From contig JAJYDW010000026.1 of the NCBI GenBank assembly GCA_021790385.1, forward strand, positions 1 through 49,975: a stretch of DNA of 49,975 bases, given 5' to 3'. The notes under the pieces were generated by a model, which made no database searches, had not been told where the DNA came from, and saw only the letters and a list, made by a program, of their open reading frames with translations. Positions 9,198-16,964 of the stretch are shown piece after piece; positions within the stretch are counted from its first letter, which is position 1; every line of letters begins with the position of its first letter. The stretch is from Planctomycetota bacterium. Lineage in GTDB: Bacteria > Planctomycetota > Phycisphaerae > WQYP01. Position numbers and translations under genes: made by a program.

Positions 9198-10225
9198 GAT
9201 TGTTGCCTCTGGCAGAGTTTTGCCGCCGATGCCGGAGTGGCTTGGCCCGGTGGCCTGTGGTTCACATCGGATTTTTCTTTGATCGGCTTGAACTTTTCAT
9301 ATACATGGCGGACGGTCTGTACATCCAGAGTAATGCGGCGCTGAAGCGGTTCCATGCCAGCAAACGATTGTTGATCCCGAATCCATTGATCAAATTCCAG
9401 GTCAATTGAGGCATCATAAATATCTCCGGCAAAGTCCAGGAGAAAGGCTTCCACCGAAACCTGGTGCTGATCAAAAGTGGAATTGGTGCCTACGGAGATG
9501 GCCGCTGGGTACCAGCAACCGGCTACTCTCGCCCGACCGGAGTAAACACCTTGCGCTGGAAGCAATTGTTGTACCGCCAGATTCACAGTGGGATAACCCA
9601 TTTTTTTTCCACGACCCTGGCCATGTATCACCACAGAACGCAGAGTATACGGGCGACCCAGCAGTTGGGCAGCATCCTGCACGCGACCATGGGTGATAAG
9701 CCAGCGGCACAGCGAACTGCTGACGGTTACCTCGGTAAGATCGGCCAAGGTGGTTGCCACTGTGGGCACCACCGTGAAGTCAAAGCCATAGGCGGCATGT
9801 TGCTTTTCCAACATGGCAACGTCGCCCGCGGCACCGCAGCCAAAAGTAAAGCTGGGACCTTCCACCATATGCTTCGCCCCAATGGTGGACACAACCACTT
9901 TGTGCAGGAATGTTTCAGCAGCCATAGCGAGAAATTGCGGGTCTGGTTGGAGTAAAATGATGGCATCCGGAGAAAAGCTTTGCAGCAGTTCCATCCGCTG
10001 GTTCAGAGTCATCAAGGAAGGAGGGGCCGTTTGGGGTGTAAGAATAGACAGCGGATGAACCGCAAAAGTCATCATGACAAATGGCCGACCGCACTGGGTG
10101 GCCAGCGTTCGGCCGCAGGTTAACATGTGGGCGTGCCCGCGATGCACGCCGTCAAAATTTCCGATACAGAGTACGCCACCGCGTGCAGCCGGGGAAAAGC
10201 TTTCAAGATCGCAAACGACGGACAT
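9194..10225 (-). CDS. ribF: Bifunctional riboflavin kinase / FAD synthetase RibF
   Basis: This 343-residue enzyme turns riboflavin into FMN and then FAD. The N-terminal adenylyltransferase domain shows CIGNFDGVHRGHAHML with the HxGH nucleotide site, and SSSLCRWLITHGRVQDAAQLLGRPY. The C-terminal kinase domain shows GQGRGKKMGYPTVNL, GVYSGRARV and the variant ISVGTNSTFDQHQVSVEAFLLDF. I start at ATG 10225 (MSVVCDLESF) because upstream codons in the open frame do not resemble the family and a promoter sits 7 nt in front of this ATG. The gene heads a two-gene operon with nrnA, with which it overlaps by 4 nt. Confidence 0.92.
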   Translation of the reverse strand: MSVVCDLESFSPAARGGVLCIGNFDGVHRGHAHMLTCGRTLATQCGRPFVMMTFAVHPLSILTPQTAPPSLMTLNQRMELLQSFSPDAIILLQPDPQFLAMAAETFLHKVVVSTIGAKHMVEGPSFTFGCGAAGDVAMLEKQHAAYGFDFTVVPTVATTLADLTEVTVSSSLCRWLITHGRVQDAAQLLGRPYTLRSVVIHGQGRGKKMGYPTVNLAVQQLLPAQGVYSGRARVAGCWYPAAISVGTNSTFDQHQVSVEAFLLDFAGDIYDASIDLEFDQWIRDQQSFAGMEPLQRRITLDVQTVRHVYEKFKPIKEKSDVNHRPPGQATPASAAKLCQRQQS

Positions 10226-10232
10226 GGCAAAA

Positions 10233-10260
10233 AGTATACAAAAAGCCTGAAAAATGACCA
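10233..10260 (-). promoter_or_regulatory. Promoter for ribF-nrnA, possibly leaderless
   Basis: On the minus strand TGGTCA, a 16-nt spacer and TATACT (at 10233-10238) form a reasonable sigma-70 promoter. Only 7 nt separate the -10 box from the ribF ATG, so transcription should begin at or next to the start codon, and no Shine-Dalgarno sequence fits in that gap. Confidence 0.45.
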
Positions 10261-10402
10261 GCCTCGCTCTCTTGGGACCGGGGAACTGCCGGCCGTGCGC
10301 TTTGTATTTAGGACGGTTTTGTGTTCCAATATGCCCGGCGAAACGGCGATCCGTGAAAACTGCCAGAACACCCATGAACTTCAGGTGAACGTGAAACACG
10401 CA

Positions 10403-11761
10403 ATGAGTTCAATTCGATTCGGACTACTGGGGTTTATGTTGATGTTACCGGTAGGTTGTGGATGGATCCATCCACACCACCAGGCGACTATCTCGACGCA
10501 GGCATTTATTCCCAAGTCGGCACCGCCGGTAACTGCTACAACAAAGAATGCCACGATCAGGCTATCGCAGCACGGCGGATCAGCAGGTGCCTCAGGCCAG
10601 CCCTCAACGGTGCCCGCCGCCACTCAACCCGTTAGCCCTTTGCCGGGCCATTCCACCACCGTGGTGGTCAAATCGGTACCGCTATCGGCGCAAATATCAC
10701 CCGGTCATCCCTTATCGGTGGCTGCACTTCTTGGTACCGTCAATGGCCATCCGATTTTTGTGCAGGATATTATACGCCCCATCGCTGCGGAGTTGCAGCA
10801 CGAAGCTGCCACCAGTCGAACGAAAAACTTTTTCAAGCAACGGGCTTTGGAAACCATTTATGCGGAAATTCATACTAAAATCGGCAACATGTTGCTATAC
10901 AATGCCGCTCGTCGCCAACTTTCCAAGGATGACCGGCAACGAATAAAAATTTATTTACAGGCCAAGCGTGAAAAGATACTCAACCAGTACATGGGCTCCG
11001 TGGCTTTGGCCAACCGCGAACTGAAATTGGCGGGCACCACGCTGGATAAAAAACTATATCATCTCAGGCGACAGGTCACCATTCAGATATATCTGAATAA
11101 TCTGACATTTCCGAAGATGGTGGTCACACGCCGGGAAATCCTGAGGTATTACGAAACGCACCTGTCCAAATTTACGCGCCACGCGAGCATCGACTTGTAC
11201 ACTATCAGCTATCCGGTCATACGCCAGTGGCCGAGAGATCCCCATGATCCCAATCATCTTAAGCCCATTGCCCATCCAACGCCGGCGCAGATTGCCGCGG
11301 CGCGCCGCAAGGCCATCGCTTATTGCGTAAACCTGGAAGAGCGGCTGCGTCACGGTGCCAGTTTTGCATTCTTGGCTGAAGATAATTCCGTAGACCCGCA
11401 AGCGGATAACGGCGGCCATTGGCCGCACACGCACCGGGGCAGTTTGACCAATGCCCAGATCGAAAAAATTGCTTTTTCTCTCAAGCCCCATACTATGGCT
11501 CCGCCGGTGCTGCTCACCAATCCAGGCAATCCGCGGCTGGATATGGTGGAAATCATACGCGTTACCAAGGTTACACCGCACCGGGTGATACCATTTTCCA
11601 TTGCCCAGCGGGCGATCGCCAAAACCCTGCGTCTGCGCCTGTATCGCAAACTTGTGGGACGCTACTACCGCCATCTTTACAGCAATTCCTCAAGAACTGC
11701 GGTGGCCGAAATGATCCGGGAAACCGCGAGGGTGGCCGTGGCCCTTTACTGGATGAAATAA
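10403..11761 (+). CDS. Parvulin-like (PpiC/SurA) peptidyl-prolyl isomerase, probable lipoprotein
   Basis: About 452 residues from ATG 10403. The N-terminus has a short hydrophobic signal ending in LMLPVGC with Cys19, an imperfect lipobox (Pro at -3). A low-complexity Ser/Pro/Thr linker reaches about residue 110. Then comes a SurA-like layout: helical chaperone region (LGTVNGHPIFVQDIIRPIA onward) and a parvulin-like domain (LEERLRHGASFAFLAEDNSVDPQADNGG, then GSLTNAQIEKIAFSL). The family folds outer-membrane and periplasmic proteins, which suits the neighbouring bamA/skp block. The frame is open further upstream, overlapping ribF, but that part looks non-coding. AGGTGA lies at 10383-10388. Confidence 0.75.
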   Translation: MSSIRFGLLGFMLMLPVGCGWIHPHHQATISTQAFIPKSAPPVTATTKNATIRLSQHGGSAGASGQPSTVPAATQPVSPLPGHSTTVVVKSVPLSAQISPGHPLSVAALLGTVNGHPIFVQDIIRPIAAELQHEAATSRTKNFFKQRALETIYAEIHTKIGNMLLYNAARRQLSKDDRQRIKIYLQAKREKILNQYMGSVALANRELKLAGTTLDKKLYHLRRQVTIQIYLNNLTFPKMVVTRREILRYYETHLSKFTRHASIDLYTISYPVIRQWPRDPHDPNHLKPIAHPTPAQIAAARRKAIAYCVNLEERLRHGASFAFLAEDNSVDPQADNGGHWPHTHRGSLTNAQIEKIAFSLKPHTMAPPVLLTNPGNPRLDMVEIIRVTKVTPHRVIPFSIAQRAIAKTLRLRLYRKLVGRYYRHLYSNSSRTAVAEMIRETARVAVALYWMK

Positions 11762-11769
11762 CGCCAATG

Positions 11770-12849
11770 TCAGGGAAAGGTGGACCCCGGGCGCAGATGG
11801 CGTTGATGATCCGCGATGGATTCCATGATTCGTGTGGCCACCTCTACCGCCACGCAACCATCCTCTCCGGTTACTTCTGGGGTGCTGGCATTGCGGATGG
11901 CATGCAGGAACGATTCAAGTTCCACCCGCAGCGGCTCACGGTCATCCACTGCAAGCTGATCATAGTTTACCAAGTCCGGATAGTTAAGATCTGAAAGATC
12001 TGCAATCTGACCAGCGAGAACCTTTTCCCGAATTTTTTCCAGTTCCTTCGCATTGGCACGGCGCTGAATGACCACGCCAGACTTTTTTTGATAATCCACA
12101 CTGACGTATACATCCGGACTAAAAAGCCGCATCCTTCGCTCCGTCTTCATGGCCAATCGCGACGCAGTAAGATTGGCGACGCAACCGTTGGCAAAAACCA
12201 ACCGCGCGTTGGCTACATCTTCACACCGGCCAATGACCGAAACCCCGACCGCCGCTACCGATTGCACTGACGACCGGACAAAGTGATGCACAATATCAAT
12301 ATCGTGAATCATCATATCCAGCACCACTCCCACATCAATGCTGCGAAAAGTCATCGGGCTGATGCGATGCACCTCCAGAAACTGCGGGTGGAGTTGATAG
12401 GAATTCAGCGCCCGAACCACCGGATTAAAGCGCTCCGAATGGCCTACTTGCAGCACGCAGCCGCGGTGCCGAGCCAGTTCCACGATGGCGCAGGCATCCT
12501 GCGGCGTGGAGGCCAGCGGCTTTTCAACCAGGATGTGTACGCCGCCGGCCAGAAATTCTTCCGCTACCGACCGATGATAAATTGTCGGCACAGCGATGCT
12601 CACGGCATCCGGCCGTTCCGCGGAAGCCAGCAGTTCTGCGGCTGTTCCATACGCACGACATCCAAATTCCTGCGCCGCAGCCTGGGCGCGGGCCGGATCG
12701 CCATCTACCACGGCGATCAAGCGGCAGTGTGGAATCTGGAGGTAATTGCGGGCATGGTGGCGACCCATGCGACCCGCTCCGACCACCGCAACCTTCGTAT
12801 CGTTTGTCTGTTTATCACCATCCATCATGGCCATACTCACATAGCTCAC
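11770..12849 (-). CDS. Gfo/Idh/MocA family NAD(P)-dependent sugar dehydrogenase
   Basis: A 359-residue oxidoreductase. The Rossmann motif VAVVGAGRMGRHHARNY is near residues 21-37, the family motif EKPLAS near 113 carries the conserved Lys-Pro, and GHSERFNPVVRAL and DVGVVLDMMIHDIDIVHHF line the active site. It starts with GTG, overlapping the lpxA stop by 4 nt (GTGA), so it is translationally coupled to lpxA. That arrangement recalls GnnA of Acidithiobacillus and Leptospira, which oxidises UDP-GlcNAc for 3-amino lipid A, but no partner transaminase lies in this window. Function on a UDP-sugar is inference; the fold is clear. Confidence 0.85.
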   Translation of the reverse strand: MSYVSMAMMDGDKQTNDTKVAVVGAGRMGRHHARNYLQIPHCRLIAVVDGDPARAQAAAQEFGCRAYGTAAELLASAERPDAVSIAVPTIYHRSVAEEFLAGGVHILVEKPLASTPQDACAIVELARHRGCVLQVGHSERFNPVVRALNSYQLHPQFLEVHRISPMTFRSIDVGVVLDMMIHDIDIVHHFVRSSVQSVAAVGVSVIGRCEDVANARLVFANGCVANLTASRLAMKTERRMRLFSPDVYVSVDYQKKSGVVIQRRANAKELEKIREKVLAGQIADLSDLNYPDLVNYDQLAVDDREPLRVELESFLHAIRNASTPEVTGEDGCVAVEVATRIMESIADHQRHLRPGSTFP

Positions 12850-13676
12850 GTCGAATCCTGAGAATCCATGGAGGCTTTCTCGCGCAAAGATTCCCGGTAA
12901 CGTCCGAATTTTCCGCTGCTGGATCGCCGGATAAATGCCACCAGTTCCATCACCTCGGGTACATCCGGATAAAGGCCCTCAAGCTCTTTCAAGGCCAGAG
13001 CCACCGGTGAACCTTTTTTGAAGAGCAGTCGATAGGAGTGGCGAATTGCTTCCATACAGGCATCGCTGAAACCGCTGCGCTGGAGGCCCGTGCGGTTAAA
13101 TCCGCAGACTTCCGCTGGATGGCCATTCACCACCATGAACGGGGGCACATCGTGCACCACGCCTGAGGTGCCGCCGACAAACGAGTTTCTCCCCACCGTA
13201 ACGAAATGATGAATGGCAGCTCCGCCTGCCACCACAGCCCGGTCTTCCACGACAATGTGGCCCGCCAGCAACACCTGATTAGCCAGTTGGCAATAATCGC
13301 CAATGATGCAATCGTGGGCCACGTGCATGCCGATCATCAACAGGTTGTGGCTGCCGACCTGGGTGAGGCCGCCACCGTCTTCCGTGCCGATATGAATCGT
13401 CACATGCTCGCGGATGTTATTGGAATCACCGAGCACTACCTGGCATGGTCCGCCACGATACTTAAGATCCTGTGAAATCGTACCCACTTGGCAATAAGGG
13501 AAAAAATGATTTCCCTTGCCGGCTTTCGTATGCCCCTCGATGGACGCATGATGATCCACCACACAGCCCGTACCCAATTGAACGTGCGGCCCGATGTAGG
13601 CAAAAGGTCCCACCACCACATCGGCCGCCAGTTCCGCCTGTTTATCCACTACCGCCATGGGATGAATCTGTGCCAT
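12846..13676 (-). CDS. lpxA: Acyl-ACP--UDP-N-acetylglucosamine O-acyltransferase LpxA
   Basis: The first enzyme of lipid A synthesis (276 residues, slightly above the usual 262). It starts IHPMAVVDKQAELAADVVVGPFAYIG, the hexapeptide-repeat left-handed beta-helix, continuing through VLGDSNNIREHVTIHIGT and LLMIGMHVAHDCIIGDYCQLANQVLLAGH, where the catalytic His region lies. The C-terminal part has the family pattern GFNRTGLQRSGFSDACMEAIRHSYRLLF. GAGGAAAT sits just ahead of the ATG. It lies 104 nt after lpxC-fabZ and overlaps the dehydrogenase gene. Confidence 0.95.
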   Translation of the reverse strand: MAQIHPMAVVDKQAELAADVVVGPFAYIGPHVQLGTGCVVDHHASIEGHTKAGKGNHFFPYCQVGTISQDLKYRGGPCQVVLGDSNNIREHVTIHIGTEDGGGLTQVGSHNLLMIGMHVAHDCIIGDYCQLANQVLLAGHIVVEDRAVVAGGAAIHHFVTVGRNSFVGGTSGVVHDVPPFMVVNGHPAEVCGFNRTGLQRSGFSDACMEAIRHSYRLLFKKGSPVALALKELEGLYPDVPEVMELVAFIRRSSSGKFGRYRESLREKASMDSQDST

Positions 13677-13780
13677 ATTTCCTCGCTGCTTTATGGAAAT
13701 TACAAACGCGTCAGCAGTGGCCGGTTGGACTGTTCACCATGGCCGGCCGCACCGGCGAGAGCGGCCGCCTTTTTTGAAGT

Positions 13781-15088
13781 TTATGCTTCGTCATCCACCA
13801 GCATGAATTTAATGATGGCTTCCGCCGCCAGCTGATCTCCTACCATTGCCCGGCATCGCACATGACCGGTGCGAGCCTTGACGCGAATGGTTTGGGCTTC
13901 CAGGACCAGTTGATCACCGGGCACCACTGGCCGCCGCAGTTTCACTTTATCCATTGACAGCAGCAGTGCCAGTTTGCCAGTGTGCTCAAGCTTGCGTGAC
14001 AATAGCAGGCCGGAGAGCTGAGCGAGGGCTTCGACAATCAAAACGCCGGGCATGACGGGCGTGCCCGGATAATGCCCTTGAAAAAATTGTTCATTGATGC
14101 TGACATTTTTAATGCCCACCGCCCGCCGATCAGCGTCAATTTCAATCACCCGGTCTACCAGCAACATCGGATAGCGATGCGGCAGCACCTTGGCAATGGC
14201 CCGCACATCCATGACCGGATCCATCAGGCTCAGGGCCTTATTTCGCTGGGCATCGAGCATGGATAACAGGCGCCGCACCAGCATGTGATTGAGCGCATGA
14301 CCGGATCGATAGGCAATCACCTTGCCCCGGATACTACAACCCAGCAGATACAGATCTCCCAGCAGGTCGAGTACCTTGTGACGCACACATTCATCTGCAA
14401 AACGCCATTCGGTATCAATAGGCCCGGTGGAATCCAACACCAGCACATCTGCCGGCTTCAGATGTAATCCCAGGCCACGCTGGCGCAGAGCCTCGGCCTC
14501 CTGCTTTAGCACAAAGGTGCGTGCCGGGGCAAGTATGGAGGTATAGTCATCCCCCAGGCTATAGGAAAAAAGCTGCCGGCCAATCGGTCCCTGCGCACCA
14601 TAATCCAGGTTGTAGAGAATCTGAAATTCATCTCCATCCGGCGGGGCGGCGATGAGTGTTGAGGTTCCATCACGAACTTCGATGGGTTCGCTGATTCTCA
14701 GAAACTGCTTTTCCGCCGGTTGTTCGACCATCCCTGCTTCCTGAAGCGCCTTGACATACAGGATCGCAGATCCGTCCAGACCGGGCATTTCCCCGCCGCT
14801 GACTTCAACAATGATGTTATCGATTCCCAGCCCGTGAAGTGCGGACATGCAGTGTTCTATGGTCTCAATGGAATCGGCTCCGTTGCGCAAGCTGCTGCGG
14901 CGGGCCCGTTTGGTGATATTGGATACTAATGCCGGGATGCGAACCGCCCGGCCTAAATCCGTACGCACAAACACAACGCCGTGACCGGGAGGGGCCGGTC
15001 GGAACGTCGCCGTAACCTCTTCGCCGGTGAAAAGTCCCCGTCCAGATACGCTGACTTCACGAATGATGGTCTTTTGTGAGGGATTCAA
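13781..15088 (-). CDS. Fused UDP-3-O-acyl-GlcNAc deacetylase (LpxC) and 3-hydroxyacyl-ACP dehydratase (FabZ)
   Basis: A 435-residue bifunctional protein. Residues 1-285 are LpxC, the committed zinc deacetylase of lipid A synthesis: EHCMSALHGLGIDN with the zinc His, GLDGSA, and ECVRHKVLDLLGDLYLLG plus SGHALNHML. Residues about 290-435 are FabZ: LPHRYPMLLVDRVIEID with the catalytic His, then GHYPGTPVMPGVLIVEALAQLSG with the catalytic Glu. Fusions of these two are known in Bacteroidetes and Planctomycetes and tie the supply of hydroxyacyl-ACP to its use. The start is TTG 15088, the only start after the in-frame stops upstream, so the gene overlaps the end of lpxD by 32 nt. Confidence 0.95.
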   Translation of the reverse strand: MNPSQKTIIREVSVSGRGLFTGEEVTATFRPAPPGHGVVFVRTDLGRAVRIPALVSNITKRARRSSLRNGADSIETIEHCMSALHGLGIDNIIVEVSGGEMPGLDGSAILYVKALQEAGMVEQPAEKQFLRISEPIEVRDGTSTLIAAPPDGDEFQILYNLDYGAQGPIGRQLFSYSLGDDYTSILAPARTFVLKQEAEALRQRGLGLHLKPADVLVLDSTGPIDTEWRFADECVRHKVLDLLGDLYLLGCSIRGKVIAYRSGHALNHMLVRRLLSMLDAQRNKALSLMDPVMDVRAIAKVLPHRYPMLLVDRVIEIDADRRAVGIKNVSINEQFFQGHYPGTPVMPGVLIVEALAQLSGLLLSRKLEHTGKLALLLSMDKVKLRRPVVPGDQLVLEAQTIRVKARTGHVRCRAMVGDQLAAEAIIKFMLVDDEA

Positions 15089-16109
15089 GAGCGGCTATCC
15101 GTTGTTCAAGGTCACGCAATGTTGCCGGCAATCGAGGCAAACGATGCAAAGCTCGTAATTCCGAAAAATACTCCCGCCCAGTACGAGCAGGTGCGCCCAC
15201 CAATTGGGCTTGCGGCTCCGCGTCGCCGGTGACGGCCGAAAATCCCGCCACCCTTACTCCCGCCCCCAAGGTCAGATGATCGGCAATCACCGCCCCACCC
15301 CCCATTGTCAGATAATCCCCAGTACGCACCGAACCGCCGATTGCAACATGGGACACCAAAATAGTATGGCGACCCAAGACAACATTATGGCCGACTTGTA
15401 CTGAATTATCCAGTTTACTGCCCTCACCGATGAGAGTGTCGGCAAATTTGCCCCGATCCACCGTGGTGTTGGCTCCGATTTCACAGTCGTCACCAATGGA
15501 TACACCGCCAATATGGGGAATTTTTACATAGCGCCCAGCGGACAGGCGATATCCGAAGCCATCCGCACCAATCACGCAACCTGAATGCAATATCACCCGC
15601 TGCCCCAGAAAACAGCGTTCCCGCACGACCGCCTGCGGCCATAAAAAGCAGTCTGCGCCTAATTCACTGTTTTGACCGACAAAGCCTTGCGCCATGATCA
15701 CGGTGCGATCACCCAGTTTTGCCCCGGCTTCAATGATTGTCAGAGGTCCGATTCGCACGTCTTTTCCCAGGTGCGCCGCAGGGTCAACGACGGCCGTCGG
15801 ATGCACGCCCAACGGTGGCAAGGCCGGTTTTATCGCCAGCTTATCCAGCACTTCGGCCACTGCCAGGTCGGCGTTTTCCACCCAGATCAATACTTGATCC
15901 GGTCGCGATTTGACCGGTAAACCCCGGCTGCAGATAGCGCCGCCCGCGGGACAACCAAGCATTTTTTTTGCCAGTTCCTGAATGCCTATAAAGGTCAAAT
16001 GTCCGGCTTGGGCCCGGTCGAATGCTTCCATGCTCTGGAACATCCGCGTCCCATCGCCCTGCACCATCCCCTGGCACCAACTGGCCGCAGTGGAAGCTGA
16101 AAAAGCCAT
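15057..16109 (-). CDS. lpxD: UDP-3-O-acylglucosamine N-acyltransferase LpxD
   Basis: The third lipid A enzyme, about 350 residues from ATG 16109, chosen because GGGAGG lies 8 nt upstream; the frame is open further but starts earlier would overlap the skp region without homology. The N-terminal uridine-binding domain includes AGHLTFIGIQELAKKM. The hexapeptide beta-helix runs from HPTAVVDPAAHLGKDVRIGP to the end, with the catalytic-loop motif IGADGFGYR and NTTVDRGKFADTLIGEGSKLDN and VQVGHNVVLGRHT. A C-terminal helical tail (LHRLPRLPATLRDLEQRIAA) closes the protein. It is followed directly by lpxC-fabZ. Confidence 0.94.
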   Translation of the reverse strand: MAFSASTAASWCQGMVQGDGTRMFQSMEAFDRAQAGHLTFIGIQELAKKMLGCPAGGAICSRGLPVKSRPDQVLIWVENADLAVAEVLDKLAIKPALPPLGVHPTAVVDPAAHLGKDVRIGPLTIIEAGAKLGDRTVIMAQGFVGQNSELGADCFLWPQAVVRERCFLGQRVILHSGCVIGADGFGYRLSAGRYVKIPHIGGVSIGDDCEIGANTTVDRGKFADTLIGEGSKLDNSVQVGHNVVLGRHTILVSHVAIGGSVRTGDYLTMGGGAVIADHLTLGAGVRVAGFSAVTGDAEPQAQLVGAPARTGREYFSELRALHRLPRLPATLRDLEQRIAALESLTKDHHS

Positions 16110-16171
16110 CAGATAAACCTCCCGCCGGGAACATCTTTCGCTGGCATCGGCTTGAATGATCCTGCGGTTTG

Positions 16172-16795
16172 TTATTGACCGTGGGTTTTTTCCCATTGCC
16201 GATTCATGATCCGCAGCAGAGGATCGGTGATGTTGATCTCTCGGGAAGCGTACAACACCTTACGCGACCGAATTTCAACCATTAACGCTTTGTCCGTGGC
16301 CACCGACGTGTCCATAGGTTCCTGCTGTAACACCAGTTCAATACCATGCGCCTTGGCATAAGCCTTGATAGCCGTGGTGATGTCGTGATAAAGTTTTTCC
16401 ACCAGCAGGGCATGTTCAGAGCGAATTCTTAATTGTGTGAAGTCAATAAATACCCGATCGGCCACTGTGGCTTTTTCCCATTTTTTTTCCTGGGCCTTGT
16501 ATTCCGGCGTGCCCGGTTTCAGGGCGATGGTGCTTTGGGGGTTGAGTGGCTCGGCCATTTTCTTGATCACCTGCTGCTTTTTGGCCTGCTCGGCTTTGAA
16601 ATTAGCTATCATCTTTTGGAGTTTGTCCGTTTGGGCGGTTTTCTCCTCCAACCGGTCTGAAAGCTTGATGATATTTACTACGGCAATTTTAACTCCTGCA
16701 CCCGTCGGTACTGTACTCGCCAGACCAACACCGGATGACAATGCCGCCGCTCCAGTCAGAATTGCCGCCATCAGAGACTGTGTTATTTTGTTCAT
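16172..16795 (-). CDS. OmpH/Skp-family periplasmic chaperone
   Basis: A 207-residue exported protein. The signal peptide is MNKITQSLMAAILTGAAALSSGVGLAS. The mature part begins VKIAVVNIIKLSDRLEEKTAQTDKLQKMI, the usual Skp/OmpH start, followed by a Lys/Gln/Glu-rich coiled coil (FKAEQAKKQQVIKKMAE) that forms the tentacles holding unfolded outer-membrane proteins. GGAG precedes the ATG by 7 nt. It lies between bamA and lpxD, the common position of this gene in Gram-negative genomes, which supports the call despite the low sequence conservation of the family. Confidence 0.82.
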   Translation of the reverse strand: MNKITQSLMAAILTGAAALSSGVGLASTVPTGAGVKIAVVNIIKLSDRLEEKTAQTDKLQKMIANFKAEQAKKQQVIKKMAEPLNPQSTIALKPGTPEYKAQEKKWEKATVADRVFIDFTQLRIRSEHALLVEKLYHDITTAIKAYAKAHGIELVLQQEPMDTSVATDKALMVEIRSRKVLYASREINITDPLLRIMNRQWEKTHGQ

Positions 16796-16964
16796 CGCAT
16801 GACTCCATTAAAGATCCAAAAATTAACCATTCCTTTTGATAGCACGCCGGGCTAGTCAGACGCACCGCCGAAAGTATTCCGCATTTATTAACCGCTGCCG
16901 AGAAAAAATTCAACGCTGCTTCGGATTGGCAGGGCGATTGAGGCCATCGTCGCGGCGTGTATCC

